A DNA stretch of 64,000 bases, taken from the NCBI GenBank assembly GCA_017694885.1, contig JADIMH010000065.1:21453-85452 (forward strand). Direction: 5' to 3'. The notes under the pieces were generated by a model. The model made no database searches, was not told where the DNA came from, and worked only from the letters and a program-made list of their open reading frames with translations. The position numbers and the translations under genes are program-made. Positions 17,277 through 24,565 of this stretch are shown here, piece after piece. The DNA is from Candidatus Cryptobacteroides faecipullorum. Lineage in GTDB: Bacteria; Bacteroidota; Bacteroidia; Bacteroidales; UBA932. Position 1 is the stretch's first letter; each line of letters begins with the position of its first letter.

Positions 17277-19058
17277 TTATTCTACAAATGCTATTATTTC
17301 ACCTTTGGCCACCATATCGCCCTGCTTTGAGCATACTGCGACAATACGGCCGTCGACTGCAGGAACCACCTCTTCCATTCCATAGTATGTCTGGATATAG
17401 CTCATGGCCTGGCCCGCCTTGACTTCCGTGCCGACAACAGGAGCCGTCGAAGCGTCATCTACATCGACCTGCCACAGCAGCTGTCCTTTTACAGGAGCCT
17501 GGACAGGGGTAGCCTTCGGATATTTCTCCGCAATCTTCTCTACATCGTATTTCGGCATTTCCACTACCGGACGGACAATCACTATCGGAGCACCTGCCTT
17601 TTCCTTTGCTGCTTCAAGGTCCTTCTTGAAACGCTCTTTGGCTATGCCGCTCTTGTAGTCACGGTACTGGCGCTCATGCATAGCGAACTCGAACAGTTCC
17701 TCATCATCCTCTCCGGTATCCCAGCCTTCTTCCTTCATCATCTGACGGTACTTGTCAAGTTCGTTCGGGAATGCATCCTGAGGGTTGCCGGTATAGAATT
17801 CGAGACCTTTGGTCTTCGCGAGTTCCACGATTTCAGGAGCAAGCTCGCCAGGCAGTTTTCCCATCTTGCCGAGAATCATATTCCAGGTATCCTTGTCGAT
17901 CGTAGACCATCTCGGCTGTCCCTTGAGTATGTTCATAAGGTTCATCAGGGCAGTATTCTTCACATACTGGCTGAACGGTGTAACAAGCGGAGGATAGCCC
18001 AGACGAGGCCATACATACTCCACCTCCTGGAACAGCATCACCATCAGTTCGTCAAGAGACATCTCTTTCTTGCCCTGGGCGCGCAAGGAAGCGTTGATTG
18101 CGCCATGGAATCCTTTCAGGTCCGCCATCATCGATCCCATCATGCCGCCCGGAAGGCCGCATCCTACGAGCAGGGAGCTCATATGGGAGTTGTTCGGATC
18201 GATCCAGTACCCGAGGAATTCGTCCATGAACTTCTGGGTCAGACGGCGTACCTCCATGTAGGCGTTCATATTGAGGTCCTTTACCTTGAAACCGTCAGCC
18301 TTCATCATCTCGCGGATGGTTATTACATCCGGATGCACTTTTCCCCATGAAAGCGGCTCTACCGCCACATCGAGGTAGTCGGCGCCGGCCCTTGCCACCT
18401 CAAGCATTGAGGCAGGAGAAAAACCGGGACCCGTATGTCCGTGATACTGTACCTTGATATGAGGGTATTTCTTCTTGATGGAAGAAGTGAGTTTGCCCAG
18501 GAATGTAGGACGTCCGATACCTGCCATATCCTTGAGACAGATCTCATCGCACCCGTATTCCACTACCTTGTCCACTATACCCATATAGTATTCGACCGTA
18601 TGGATAGGAGAATTGGTTATGGAAAGGGCCACCTGGGAAATCATTCCGCCCTTCTTCGCGTATTCTACGGAAAGGCGCAGGTTCCTGTGGTCGTTAAGGC
18701 CGCAGAACGAACGGGAGATGTTGGTGCCCTGCTTGCACTTTACCTTATACATAAGTTCGCGGACATCAGCAGGTACAGGATTCATCCTGAGTGCGTTGAG
18801 TCCGCGTTCAAGCATGTGTGTCTGTATTCCGACCTTGTTGAATGGAGCAGTCCACTCACGTACGGCCTTGTTAGGGTTCTCTCCGAACAGGAGGTTGACC
18901 TGTTCGAATGCTCCACCATTGGTTTCAACCCTGTCGAAGCATCCCATGTCGATAATCGCAGGAGCTACCTCTTTAAGCTGGCTGACCGTAGGCACATACT
19001 TGCCTGAAGACTGCCACATGTCCCTGTAGACCAGGGAGAATTTTATTTCTCTTGCCAT
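17277..19058 (-). CDS. Carboxyltransferase, pyruvate carboxylase subunit B / oxaloacetate decarboxylase alpha-like, with non-canonical biotinyl-like domain
   Basis: I start the gene at the ATG at 19058 (593 residues, MAREIKFSL) because a TATATTTG box lies at 19089-19096, so the upstream in-frame ATG at 19091 would fall inside the promoter. The N-terminal half is an HMGL-like TIM barrel carboxyltransferase domain (YRDMWQSSGK, ETNGGAFEQ, EICLKDMAGIG, VQYHGHTGPG with metal-binding His residues). The PYC/OADA conserved domain follows (MSSLLVGCGLPGGM, EVEYVWPRLGYPPLVTPFSQ). The last 70 residues look like a biotin-carrier domain, but the usual AMKM with its lysine is replaced by YIQTYYGMEE (17370-17411). 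The enzyme's true cofactor is therefore uncertain. Neither biotin carboxylase nor membrane decarboxylase subunits are nearby. Confidence 0.85.
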   Translation of the reverse strand: MAREIKFSLVYRDMWQSSGKYVPTVSQLKEVAPAIIDMGCFDRVETNGGAFEQVNLLFGENPNKAVREWTAPFNKVGIQTHMLERGLNALRMNPVPADVRELMYKVKCKQGTNISRSFCGLNDHRNLRLSVEYAKKGGMISQVALSITNSPIHTVEYYMGIVDKVVEYGCDEICLKDMAGIGRPTFLGKLTSSIKKKYPHIKVQYHGHTGPGFSPASMLEVARAGADYLDVAVEPLSWGKVHPDVITIREMMKADGFKVKDLNMNAYMEVRRLTQKFMDEFLGYWIDPNNSHMSSLLVGCGLPGGMMGSMMADLKGFHGAINASLRAQGKKEMSLDELMVMLFQEVEYVWPRLGYPPLVTPFSQYVKNTALMNLMNILKGQPRWSTIDKDTWNMILGKMGKLPGELAPEIVELAKTKGLEFYTGNPQDAFPNELDKYRQMMKEEGWDTGEDDEELFEFAMHERQYRDYKSGIAKERFKKDLEAAKEKAGAPIVIVRPVVEMPKYDVEKIAEKYPKATPVQAPVKGQLLWQVDVDDASTAPVVGTEVKAGQAMSYIQTYYGMEEVVPAVDGRIVAVCSKQGDMVAKGEIIAFVE

Positions 19059-19088
19059 AAATAAGATATTATCAATCTGTTCAGCCTG

Positions 19089-19096
19089 CAAATATA
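19089..19096 (-). promoter_or_regulatory. -7 box of the carboxyltransferase gene
   Basis: The minus strand reads TATATTTG 30 bases before the chosen start at 19058. It decides the start codon for that gene. No good -33 is seen. Confidence 0.5.
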
Positions 19097-19106
19097 ATGG
19101 TTTTTA

Positions 19107-19961
19107 TCAAACATTCATCCTTATAGGAGAGAGAAGTCTGTATATCCATGCCAGCACAGGGTCGGGAAGGACTCTTACCACAGGCTTGAAAATATGGTTC
19201 AGAAGACCTGGCATTGTACCTTTACGTCTTTTGAATGTGGCTTTCAGGGCCTTTTCCACCGCCGTTTCCGCCGGTACCATTATCCGCAGGGCCCGTGCCA
19301 GTTTCCGGTATGAAGGCTTCAGGTTGAAAAGCGGGGTATCCACTGCGCCGAAATATGCGTTGGTCACACTCACTCCGGTTCCGCGGCATTCCACTCTCAG
19401 TGCGCGTGAAAAATCTTTTACGAAGCGCTTGGTAGAGGCATACATCCCGAGCCCGGGCCACGGGATCCATGCGGCAAGGGACGAGACATTGAGTACGTAG
19501 CCGCATCCGCGTTTACGCATGTCCGGAACATACGCCCGGCAAAGCAGCAGCGGCGTATAATCATGCACCATGACCATTCTGGCAAGGGCTGCGGGAGATG
19601 TCTCGGCTATTTCCTGATAGTAGAAAAGTCCGGCGTTGTTTATCAGCACTTCGATATCGCATCCGTGCTGTCCGGTAAACGCATAGACTTTCTCGGCGGC
19701 GTCCTGCCTGGAAAGGTCCTGTACCAAAGGCAGGACCTTAAAAGAAGACTTGTACGGAATCCTCCAGTCCGACAGAGAGGCGACCTGCTCCCTCAACTCA
19801 TCGGCGGTTTTTTCCAGCCTGTCCGCACTGATGTCAACTATTACAAGGCTGTACCCCATCATGGCAAGCCTTCCGGCATATAGTTTCCCCATTCCGGAGG
19901 CGGCTCCGGTGACAAGGGCAAAGGCTTGATACTCTTTAAAATTCTGACTGTCTATTTTCAT
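19107..19961 (-). CDS. Short-chain dehydrogenase/reductase
   Basis: A classical SDR of 284 residues with the Rossmann motif TGAASGMG near residue 18, the NNAG motif (LINNAGLFYY), and the catalytic Ser plus YASTK (Tyr and Lys) in the middle. The acidic residue after the second strand (VIVDIS) favours NAD(H) over NADP(H), by family rule. The N-terminal extension KIDSQNFKEYQ and C-terminal part (ALKATFKRRKGTMPGL) resemble DltE-like/acyl-chain SDRs, but the substrate cannot be read from sequence. It diverges from the Fur-family gene, with TATATTTG at 20054-20061 as its likely -7 box. Confidence 0.85.
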   Translation of the reverse strand: MKIDSQNFKEYQAFALVTGAASGMGKLYAGRLAMMGYSLVIVDISADRLEKTADELREQVASLSDWRIPYKSSFKVLPLVQDLSRQDAAEKVYAFTGQHGCDIEVLINNAGLFYYQEIAETSPAALARMVMVHDYTPLLLCRAYVPDMRKRGCGYVLNVSSLAAWIPWPGLGMYASTKRFVKDFSRALRVECRGTGVSVTNAYFGAVDTPLFNLKPSYRKLARALRIMVPAETAVEKALKATFKRRKGTMPGLLNHIFKPVVRVLPDPVLAWIYRLLSPIRMNV

Positions 19962-19985
19962 AACCGTATCAGAAACTCGTATTCT

Positions 19986-20006
19986 AAATTTGAATTGTTC
20001 AATTTT
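19986..20006. promoter_or_regulatory. Inverted repeat at the Fur-family promoter (candidate operator)
   Basis: AAATTTGAA (19986-19994), TTG, TTCAATTTT (19998-20006) form a 9-3-9 inverted repeat with one mismatch, directly upstream of the -33 element of the Fur-family gene and within the leader of the divergent SDR gene. AT-rich inverted repeats of this kind are typical Fur/PerR operators, so autoregulation is plausible. Confidence 0.45.
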
Positions 20007-20007
20007 A

Positions 20008-20039
20008 TTTGGCGCAAGGGCAAAATATTCCTAATTTTG
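20008..20039 (+). promoter_or_regulatory. Promoter of the Fur-family gene
   Basis: TTTG (20008-20011), a 20-base spacer and TAATTTTG (20032-20039) match the Bacteroidota consensus exactly. The ATG at 20061 lies 22 bases downstream, which rules out the longer reading frame that begins upstream of the promoter. Confidence 0.75.
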
Positions 20040-20060
20040 CGCAATTCGAGCTGCAAATAT

Positions 20061-20519
20061 ATGACCAATTCCAGAAATACGAATATAGAAACGTTCAAAA
20101 CCAGCCTGAAAAGACATGGGCTGAAAGCCACTCCCCAGAGGCTTGCCGTTCACGAAGCCATGATGAAGCTCGGACATGCCTCTGCGGACATGGTCACTGA
20201 AGAGATCCGGAAAAACGGGACTACGAAAGTAACGGTCGCCTCAGTCTACAACATCCTTTCAAACCTCGCCCTGCTGGGAATATACGACCACAGGCTGAGC
20301 GCCAACAACAAGATGTACTTCGATGTCAACACCTTCAGGCACCTTCACATCTATGATTGCGAGAACCACGAGTTCAAGGATATAATAGACGATGACCTGC
20401 TGGCTCTGGTAGAAAAACACCTTGTCCGCAGAAAATTCAAAGGCTACAGGATTGAAGACATCGACATCCAGCTGATAGGAAGGCCTACCAGAAAAAAATC
20501 CAAAAGCGTCTCGGCATGA
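20061..20519 (+). CDS. Fur/PerR-family transcriptional regulator lacking structural zinc cysteines
   Basis: The start at 20061 gives 152 residues. The N-terminal winged helix (LKRHGLKATPQRLAVHEAM, VASVYNILSNLALLGI) is the Fur DNA-binding domain. The dimerisation domain has HLHIYDCENHEFKDI where classical members have HHHH-CxxC-G. The protein contains a single cysteine and no CxxC pair, so the structural zinc site of Fur/PerR is absent, while several His and acidic residues that could form a regulatory site remain. The following gene overlaps by ATGA and encodes an outer membrane-like protein. I infer a metal or peroxide sensor; the ligand is open. Confidence 0.88.
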   Translation: MTNSRNTNIETFKTSLKRHGLKATPQRLAVHEAMMKLGHASADMVTEEIRKNGTTKVTVASVYNILSNLALLGIYDHRLSANNKMYFDVNTFRHLHIYDCENHEFKDIIDDDLLALVEKHLVRRKFKGYRIEDIDIQLIGRPTRKKSKSVSA

Positions 20520-21298
20520 AAAGACATGTAATGATAACCGTGCAGGTTCTGATGGCCGCAGTACTGCTCCCCGCGCTTGAATCTTCTGCACAGTATTTCA
20601 ATCCCAACGGTTTCCGTAATGACATTGAAGTGAGCGCAGGATTCCAGGGAGACTTCAGAAGCGGCGAAAATGTCGGTGCCAGAATAGACATCACCTGCGG
20701 ACACTTCTATAATAACGGTATCGGATTCCGGGTCGGGGCATGTTATATGCCTGAAAATGTCGGGATCAGACATTCCGCCGGAATTCCTCTCGCTTTCGCA
20801 TGGCGCACCAGGATATGGGGATTCGAAGACCAGTACATCAATGCGGCGAGAAATGCCCTTGAAGCGGATACCGACCTTTTTGAAAGCCCTGATTACTACG
20901 ATCCCTACTACGACCTTGGCAGAGAAGTGGCTGAAGATGCGGCATCCCGCTTCATCACCTTTCTCGCCAATCTGGTTTCCCGCATCGAACTGTATGGAGG
21001 ACTTACGCCAGGATACATTTTCGGCGAGGACAACCTGCATTACGAAAGCCGGCCGGACATAAACCATGGAGAATACTACCCGACCGGAATAGTCGTACCG
21101 CACAGGTTCTTCCTGTCCGCCGACGCCGGCATCAGGCTGGTGATAAGGATATGGAGGCTTTCGGTAAACATCACTCCTGCCGTACACTACTACCTGACGG
21201 ACAACTTCAGGACTTACCACCCGATACTGAAAGAAGATTACTCCAGGCCGATACGCTGGCAGATGTCGCTCAACGGAGGAATAAGCCTGATGTTCTAA
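20516..21298 (+). CDS. Predicted outer membrane beta-barrel protein of unknown function
   Basis: The 260-residue product starts with a signal peptide (about residues 1-25, ending SSAQ). The rest has alternating polar/hydrophobic strands typical of an 8-10 strand barrel (NDIEVSAGFQGDF, GARIDITCGHFY, RIELYGGLTPGYIF, FFLSADAGIRLVI, WQMSLNGGISLMF) and ends in an aromatic residue, as outer membrane proteins do. The middle (residues 110-150) is acidic and tyrosine-rich. Its start overlaps the stop of the Fur-family gene by 4 bases, so the two are translated together and it may be under that regulator's control. I do not recognise a specific family. Confidence 0.6.
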   Translation: MKRHVMITVQVLMAAVLLPALESSAQYFNPNGFRNDIEVSAGFQGDFRSGENVGARIDITCGHFYNNGIGFRVGACYMPENVGIRHSAGIPLAFAWRTRIWGFEDQYINAARNALEADTDLFESPDYYDPYYDLGREVAEDAASRFITFLANLVSRIELYGGLTPGYIFGEDNLHYESRPDINHGEYYPTGIVVPHRFFLSADAGIRLVIRIWRLSVNITPAVHYYLTDNFRTYHPILKEDYSRPIRWQMSLNGGISLMF

Positions 21299-21310
21299 CG
21301 CGAACCGGAA

Positions 21311-22594
21311 ATGAAAGTTCTGTGGCTATCATCCGCAAACACCCTTTCTGATGAGAAAGGAGACAGGGCATACAACGGGAAAGGCTGGATAGCCTCCCTG
21401 CAGGAGGCGGTCTGTTCCACAGGCAAGGACATTGGGCTTGCCGTGGCATTCCTGTCATCGGAAGGGGACAGTCCCGTTTCCCGTCTGGACAAGGACGGGG
21501 TTACTTATTACCGGATCAGGAAAAGAAGTCCCGGCGGAGTGAAAAAACTGATCGGAAACTGGACCGGGTTCTTTGCCGAGAATTATGATTCCGAAATCAA
21601 GCATATCGCAGATGACTTTTCTCCGGATATAATCCACCTTTTCGGATGCGAATCGAAACTGGCGTCCGCCATTGTCTCCATTTCCGGAATTCCGGTCATC
21701 ACCCATATACAGGGCATCCTCAATGAATGTCTTGAATCTTTCTATCCGCCGCACATAAAGGACAGCGACTTCATCCTGCCGCAGACTTTCTTCAATGAAG
21801 CTGTCCTGATGAACGGGTTCATACACCTTCGGAAAGATTACATGAGAAGGGCCCGGACAGAAAAAAAGTATCTGTCCGCACTGAAGTTCGCCATGGGAAG
21901 GACAGACTGGGACAGACAGAAAACAAGTGAATACTCGAATGCAGAGTACTTTCATGTAGATGAAGTACTTCGGGATGAGTTCTATGCCGCTGCCGGCTCA
22001 TGGTCCGTCAGAGACGGAAACAGCGGAAAGCCAAGGGTACTTTCCACCATTTCGGAAACCCCGTACAAAGGGCTTGACGTCATCATGGACTGTGCCCGTA
22101 TTCTGAAATCGGAAGGAACCGATGTCGAATGGGATGTGGCGGGAATACCGTCGGGATCCCATCTGGCCGAAGTTTTCGGACACAAATACGGAATAGACTG
22201 CGGCACTTACGGAATAAGGCTGTGCGGGGTCGCCACTCCGGCACAGCTGGTATCCCTTATGCTGGCTTCAGACATGTTCGTCCACCCGTCCTATATAGAC
22301 AATTCACCCAACAGTGTATGCGAGGCCCAGATGACCGGCATGCCGGTCATAGCATCCGCCACAGGAGGGGTGCCGACTCTCGTCCGGGACGGAGATACAG
22401 GCCTGCTGTTTCCACCCGGCGATGCTGACGCACTGGCAGGCAGGATACTGCAGATTGCGGCTGCACCCCGCCTGGCCGTACGGCTTGGAAAACAGGCGGC
22501 TGAAACTGCAGCACGCAGGCACGACCGCACCCGCATAGTCTCAGACCTTATGGCCGTCTACAGGCAAAGCGTGGCCGATTATTCCAGAATCTGA
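21311..22594 (+). CDS. Glycosyltransferase family 4
   Basis: The 427-residue protein has the GT-B fold of GT4 enzymes. The N-terminal domain includes PDIIHLFGCESKLA and the short QGIL loop. The C-terminal domain begins near the SETPYKGLDVIMDCARIL segment and contains DMFVHPSYIDNSPNSVCEAQMTGMPVIASATGG, with the retaining-GT4 E-x7-E-like region, and the nucleotide-sugar-binding GLLFPPGDADALA. It follows the barrel gene by 12 bases. A role in surface polysaccharide or protein glycosylation is inferred; donor and acceptor are unknown. The 3' end overlaps the 3' end of bcp by 16 bases. Confidence 0.9.
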   Translation: MKVLWLSSANTLSDEKGDRAYNGKGWIASLQEAVCSTGKDIGLAVAFLSSEGDSPVSRLDKDGVTYYRIRKRSPGGVKKLIGNWTGFFAENYDSEIKHIADDFSPDIIHLFGCESKLASAIVSISGIPVITHIQGILNECLESFYPPHIKDSDFILPQTFFNEAVLMNGFIHLRKDYMRRARTEKKYLSALKFAMGRTDWDRQKTSEYSNAEYFHVDEVLRDEFYAAAGSWSVRDGNSGKPRVLSTISETPYKGLDVIMDCARILKSEGTDVEWDVAGIPSGSHLAEVFGHKYGIDCGTYGIRLCGVATPAQLVSLMLASDMFVHPSYIDNSPNSVCEAQMTGMPVIASATGGVPTLVRDGDTGLLFPPGDADALAGRILQIAAAPRLAVRLGKQAAETAARRHDRTRIVSDLMAVYRQSVADYSRI

Positions 22595-23025
22595 GCCGCG
22601 TGGTTCTTCGTATCCACTTTCTCGATTATCTTCTCGAGAGTGCCATCCTCAGAAAAAATGGAAGTCTTGCGCAAGGTTCCGACGGTAACCTTGCCGTACA
22701 TTTTCTTTTCACCCCACGCTCCGAAAGCCTGGAGGATCTGCGTTGAAGGGTCTGCAAGCAAAGTGAAGGGAAGGGAATTCTTCAGGGCGAACTTCTTGTG
22801 GGAAGCCTCGCTGTCCTTGCTCACGCCGACCACATTATAGCCGGCTCCGACAAGAGCCCCATAGTTATCCCTCAGATTGCACGCCTCGGCAGTGCATCCC
22901 GGAGTATTGTCCTTCGGATAAAAATAAACGACTGTCTTCTTTCCCTTCAGGTCCGATGACCTGACGGTATTGCCGTCCTGATCGACTGCCTCGAACTCGG
23001 GCATTTTATCTCCTATTTCCAACAT
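22579..23025 (-). CDS. bcp: Thioredoxin-dependent peroxiredoxin (Bcp/PrxQ)
   Basis: Bcp reduces hydrogen peroxide and organic peroxides using thioredoxin, and so complements TrxB in this window. I start at the ATG at 23025 (148 residues, MLEIGDKMPEF), because the longer frame adds residues with no family counterpart. The peroxidatic Cys44 is in DNTPGCTAEACNL and a resolving Cys49 lies five residues on, as in the atypical 2-Cys PrxQ type. The C-terminal EKVDTKNHAAQILE is also family-typical. Confidence 0.95.
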   Translation of the reverse strand: MLEIGDKMPEFEAVDQDGNTVRSSDLKGKKTVVYFYPKDNTPGCTAEACNLRDNYGALVGAGYNVVGVSKDSEASHKKFALKNSLPFTLLADPSTQILQAFGAWGEKKMYGKVTVGTLRKTSIFSEDGTLEKIIEKVDTKNHAAQILE

Positions 23026-23068
23026 ATATTCAGATACTGTAGATATTTCAAAAACGGAACAGAGCCTT

Positions 23069-23722
23069 CTATTTCTTGTCCCCGTAAGCAAGATCCCCGG
23101 CATCGCCGAGTCCCGGGACTATGTACGAATGACTGGTAAGCTCTTCATCGGCGGTAGCCATCCATAGTGTTACGCTTTCGGATGGAAGATGCTTCTGAAG
23201 ATATTCTACGGCATACACACTGGAAACAGGGCATACAAGATGCGTATGCGACGGGGTACCTTCTTCCAGAAGTTTATTGTATGCCAGTTCCAGGGACGCT
23301 CCTGTCGCCAGCATCGTATCCGCCAGAATAAGCACCTTACCGTTCAGATCGGGAGCCGTAACATATTCTATGTTTATATGGAAATCATCCCCTTTGTCGT
23401 ATTTTCTGTATGCGGCGACAAATGCATTCTGGGCATTGTCAAAAAAATCCAGGATACCTCTATGCAAAGGAAGTCCTGCCCTGAGGATAGTGGCGACGAC
23501 GATCTGGTCATCATATGTGGGCACGTCTGCAATTCCCAACGGAGTCACGACCTTTTTTTCAGAATAATGCAGCCGCTTGCTGATTTCATAGGCGAAAACC
23601 GCTCCGACACGCTCCAGATTCGCCCTGAAGCGCATGCTGTCTTTCTGCACAGTCCGGTCCCTCATCTGGGCGATGAAACTGTTAAGAATAGAATTCTGTT
23701 CTCCAAGATTGATGATTTCCAT
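23069..23722 (-). CDS. upp: Uracil phosphoribosyltransferase
   Basis: Upp converts uracil plus PRPP to UMP in pyrimidine salvage. The start at 23722 (217 residues, MEIINLGEQNS) matches relatives; upstream in-frame ATGs would overlap radC. The PRPP-binding motif ILADTMLATGAS and the uracil-binding AYIVPGLGDAGDLAYG-like end (HSYIVPGLGDAGD) are present, along with TILRAGLPLHRGI. PRPP synthase (prs) is encoded at 49385-50335. Confidence 0.95.
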   Translation of the reverse strand: MEIINLGEQNSILNSFIAQMRDRTVQKDSMRFRANLERVGAVFAYEISKRLHYSEKKVVTPLGIADVPTYDDQIVVATILRAGLPLHRGILDFFDNAQNAFVAAYRKYDKGDDFHINIEYVTAPDLNGKVLILADTMLATGASLELAYNKLLEEGTPSHTHLVCPVSSVYAVEYLQKHLPSESVTLWMATADEELTSHSYIVPGLGDAGDLAYGDKK

Positions 23723-23762
23723 GATTATAGGCATTATTTGCGCTAATATACGATATTTTCCG

Positions 23763-24452
23763 TCAGCGAACAACTTCTGTCCGCTCATCGGCGAAACTGT
23801 AGAAGCTGTCATCCGTTATGATTATATGGTCGACAAGCGAAATGTCAAATGTCTCCGCCGCTTTTTTCAGTATTCCGGTCTGTTTTATGTCGCTGATTCC
23901 CGGCTGCGGGTTTCCTGAAGGATGGTTATGCACCAGGATGATTCCGCTGGCAAGTTTTTCCAGTGCATTCTTTATGATCATCCTGACATCTATCACAGTC
24001 GCAGACAAGCCTCCCGAACTGAGTCTTTCCTTGCCTATTATGTAATTCGCCCTGTTAAGGTATATGACCCAGCATTCCTCGTGTCCGAGACCTTTCATAT
24101 GGTTAAGCATGTTCCTGTAGATCATTGACGGTCCGGTTATCGAGACCTTCTCGACACTGCTGGACTCGACTGCAAACCTGCGGCCGAGTTCAAAGGCAGC
24201 GATTATAGAAGCTGCCTTTCCCGGCCCCATCCCTTTTGTCCGGCACATCTGTCCAGCCGTCATACCGGACAGGCAGACAAGGCTGTCTCCGGCAGATTTC
24301 AGCAGCTTCCGCGATATGTCCACGGCATTCTCGCTTCCGCAACCGGTCCTTATAAGAACTGCCGCCAGTTCAGCGTTGCTCAATGCACCGGCCCCTTTCC
24401 AGGCCATTTTCTCCCGCGGCCTGTCATCTGTTCCAAGTTCTTTTATCTTCAT
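23763..24452 (-). CDS. radC: RadC-family JAB/MPN domain protein
   Basis: The start at 24452 gives 229 residues (MKIKELG). The N-terminal third has a UPF0758-type helix-hairpin-helix (RTKGMGPGKAASIIAAFELGRR). The C-terminal MPN+ domain has the complete JAMM metal signature HNHPSGNPQPGISD, preceded by the conserved Glu-containing strand. RadC proteins are common near DNA repair and nucleotide genes, but their biochemical function remains uncertain. A TATATTTG box on the minus strand at 24465-24472 is its probable -7 element. Confidence 0.92.
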   Translation of the reverse strand: MKIKELGTDDRPREKMAWKGAGALSNAELAAVLIRTGCGSENAVDISRKLLKSAGDSLVCLSGMTAGQMCRTKGMGPGKAASIIAAFELGRRFAVESSSVEKVSITGPSMIYRNMLNHMKGLGHEECWVIYLNRANYIIGKERLSSGGLSATVIDVRMIIKNALEKLASGIILVHNHPSGNPQPGISDIKQTGILKKAAETFDISLVDHIIITDDSFYSFADERTEVVR

Positions 24453-24464
24453 TATTTTTTCCGG

Positions 24465-24472
24465 CAAATATA
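24465..24472 (-). promoter_or_regulatory. -7 box of radC
   Basis: The minus strand reads TATATTTG 13 bases before the radC start. The -33 element is not clear. Confidence 0.4.
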
Positions 24473-24487
24473 CGCCTGAAACAAAAC

Positions 24488-24519
24488 ATCGTATCCAGGA
24501 GCAATGCCCGGGATACGAT
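24488..24519 (-). terminator. Terminator of the transporter gene
   Basis: ATCGTATCC (24488-24496) pairs with GGATACGAT (24511-24519). On the minus strand the stem is followed by GTTTTGTTTC, a usable U-rich tail. It lies 47 bases past the stop at 24566. Confidence 0.65.
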
Positions 24520-24565
24520 ATTTTTCTTTTTCTTTATGTTTTTTTCAAATCTTTAGGAAAAGGTC

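Noticed and set aside
17277..19091. Longer start at 19091 for the carboxyltransferase
   Set aside because: The ATG at 19091 falls inside a TATATTTG -7 box, and the added residues have no counterpart in the family.
19926..20060. N-terminal extension of the Fur-family protein
   Set aside because: It covers the promoter at 20008-20039 and overlaps the start of the divergent SDR gene.
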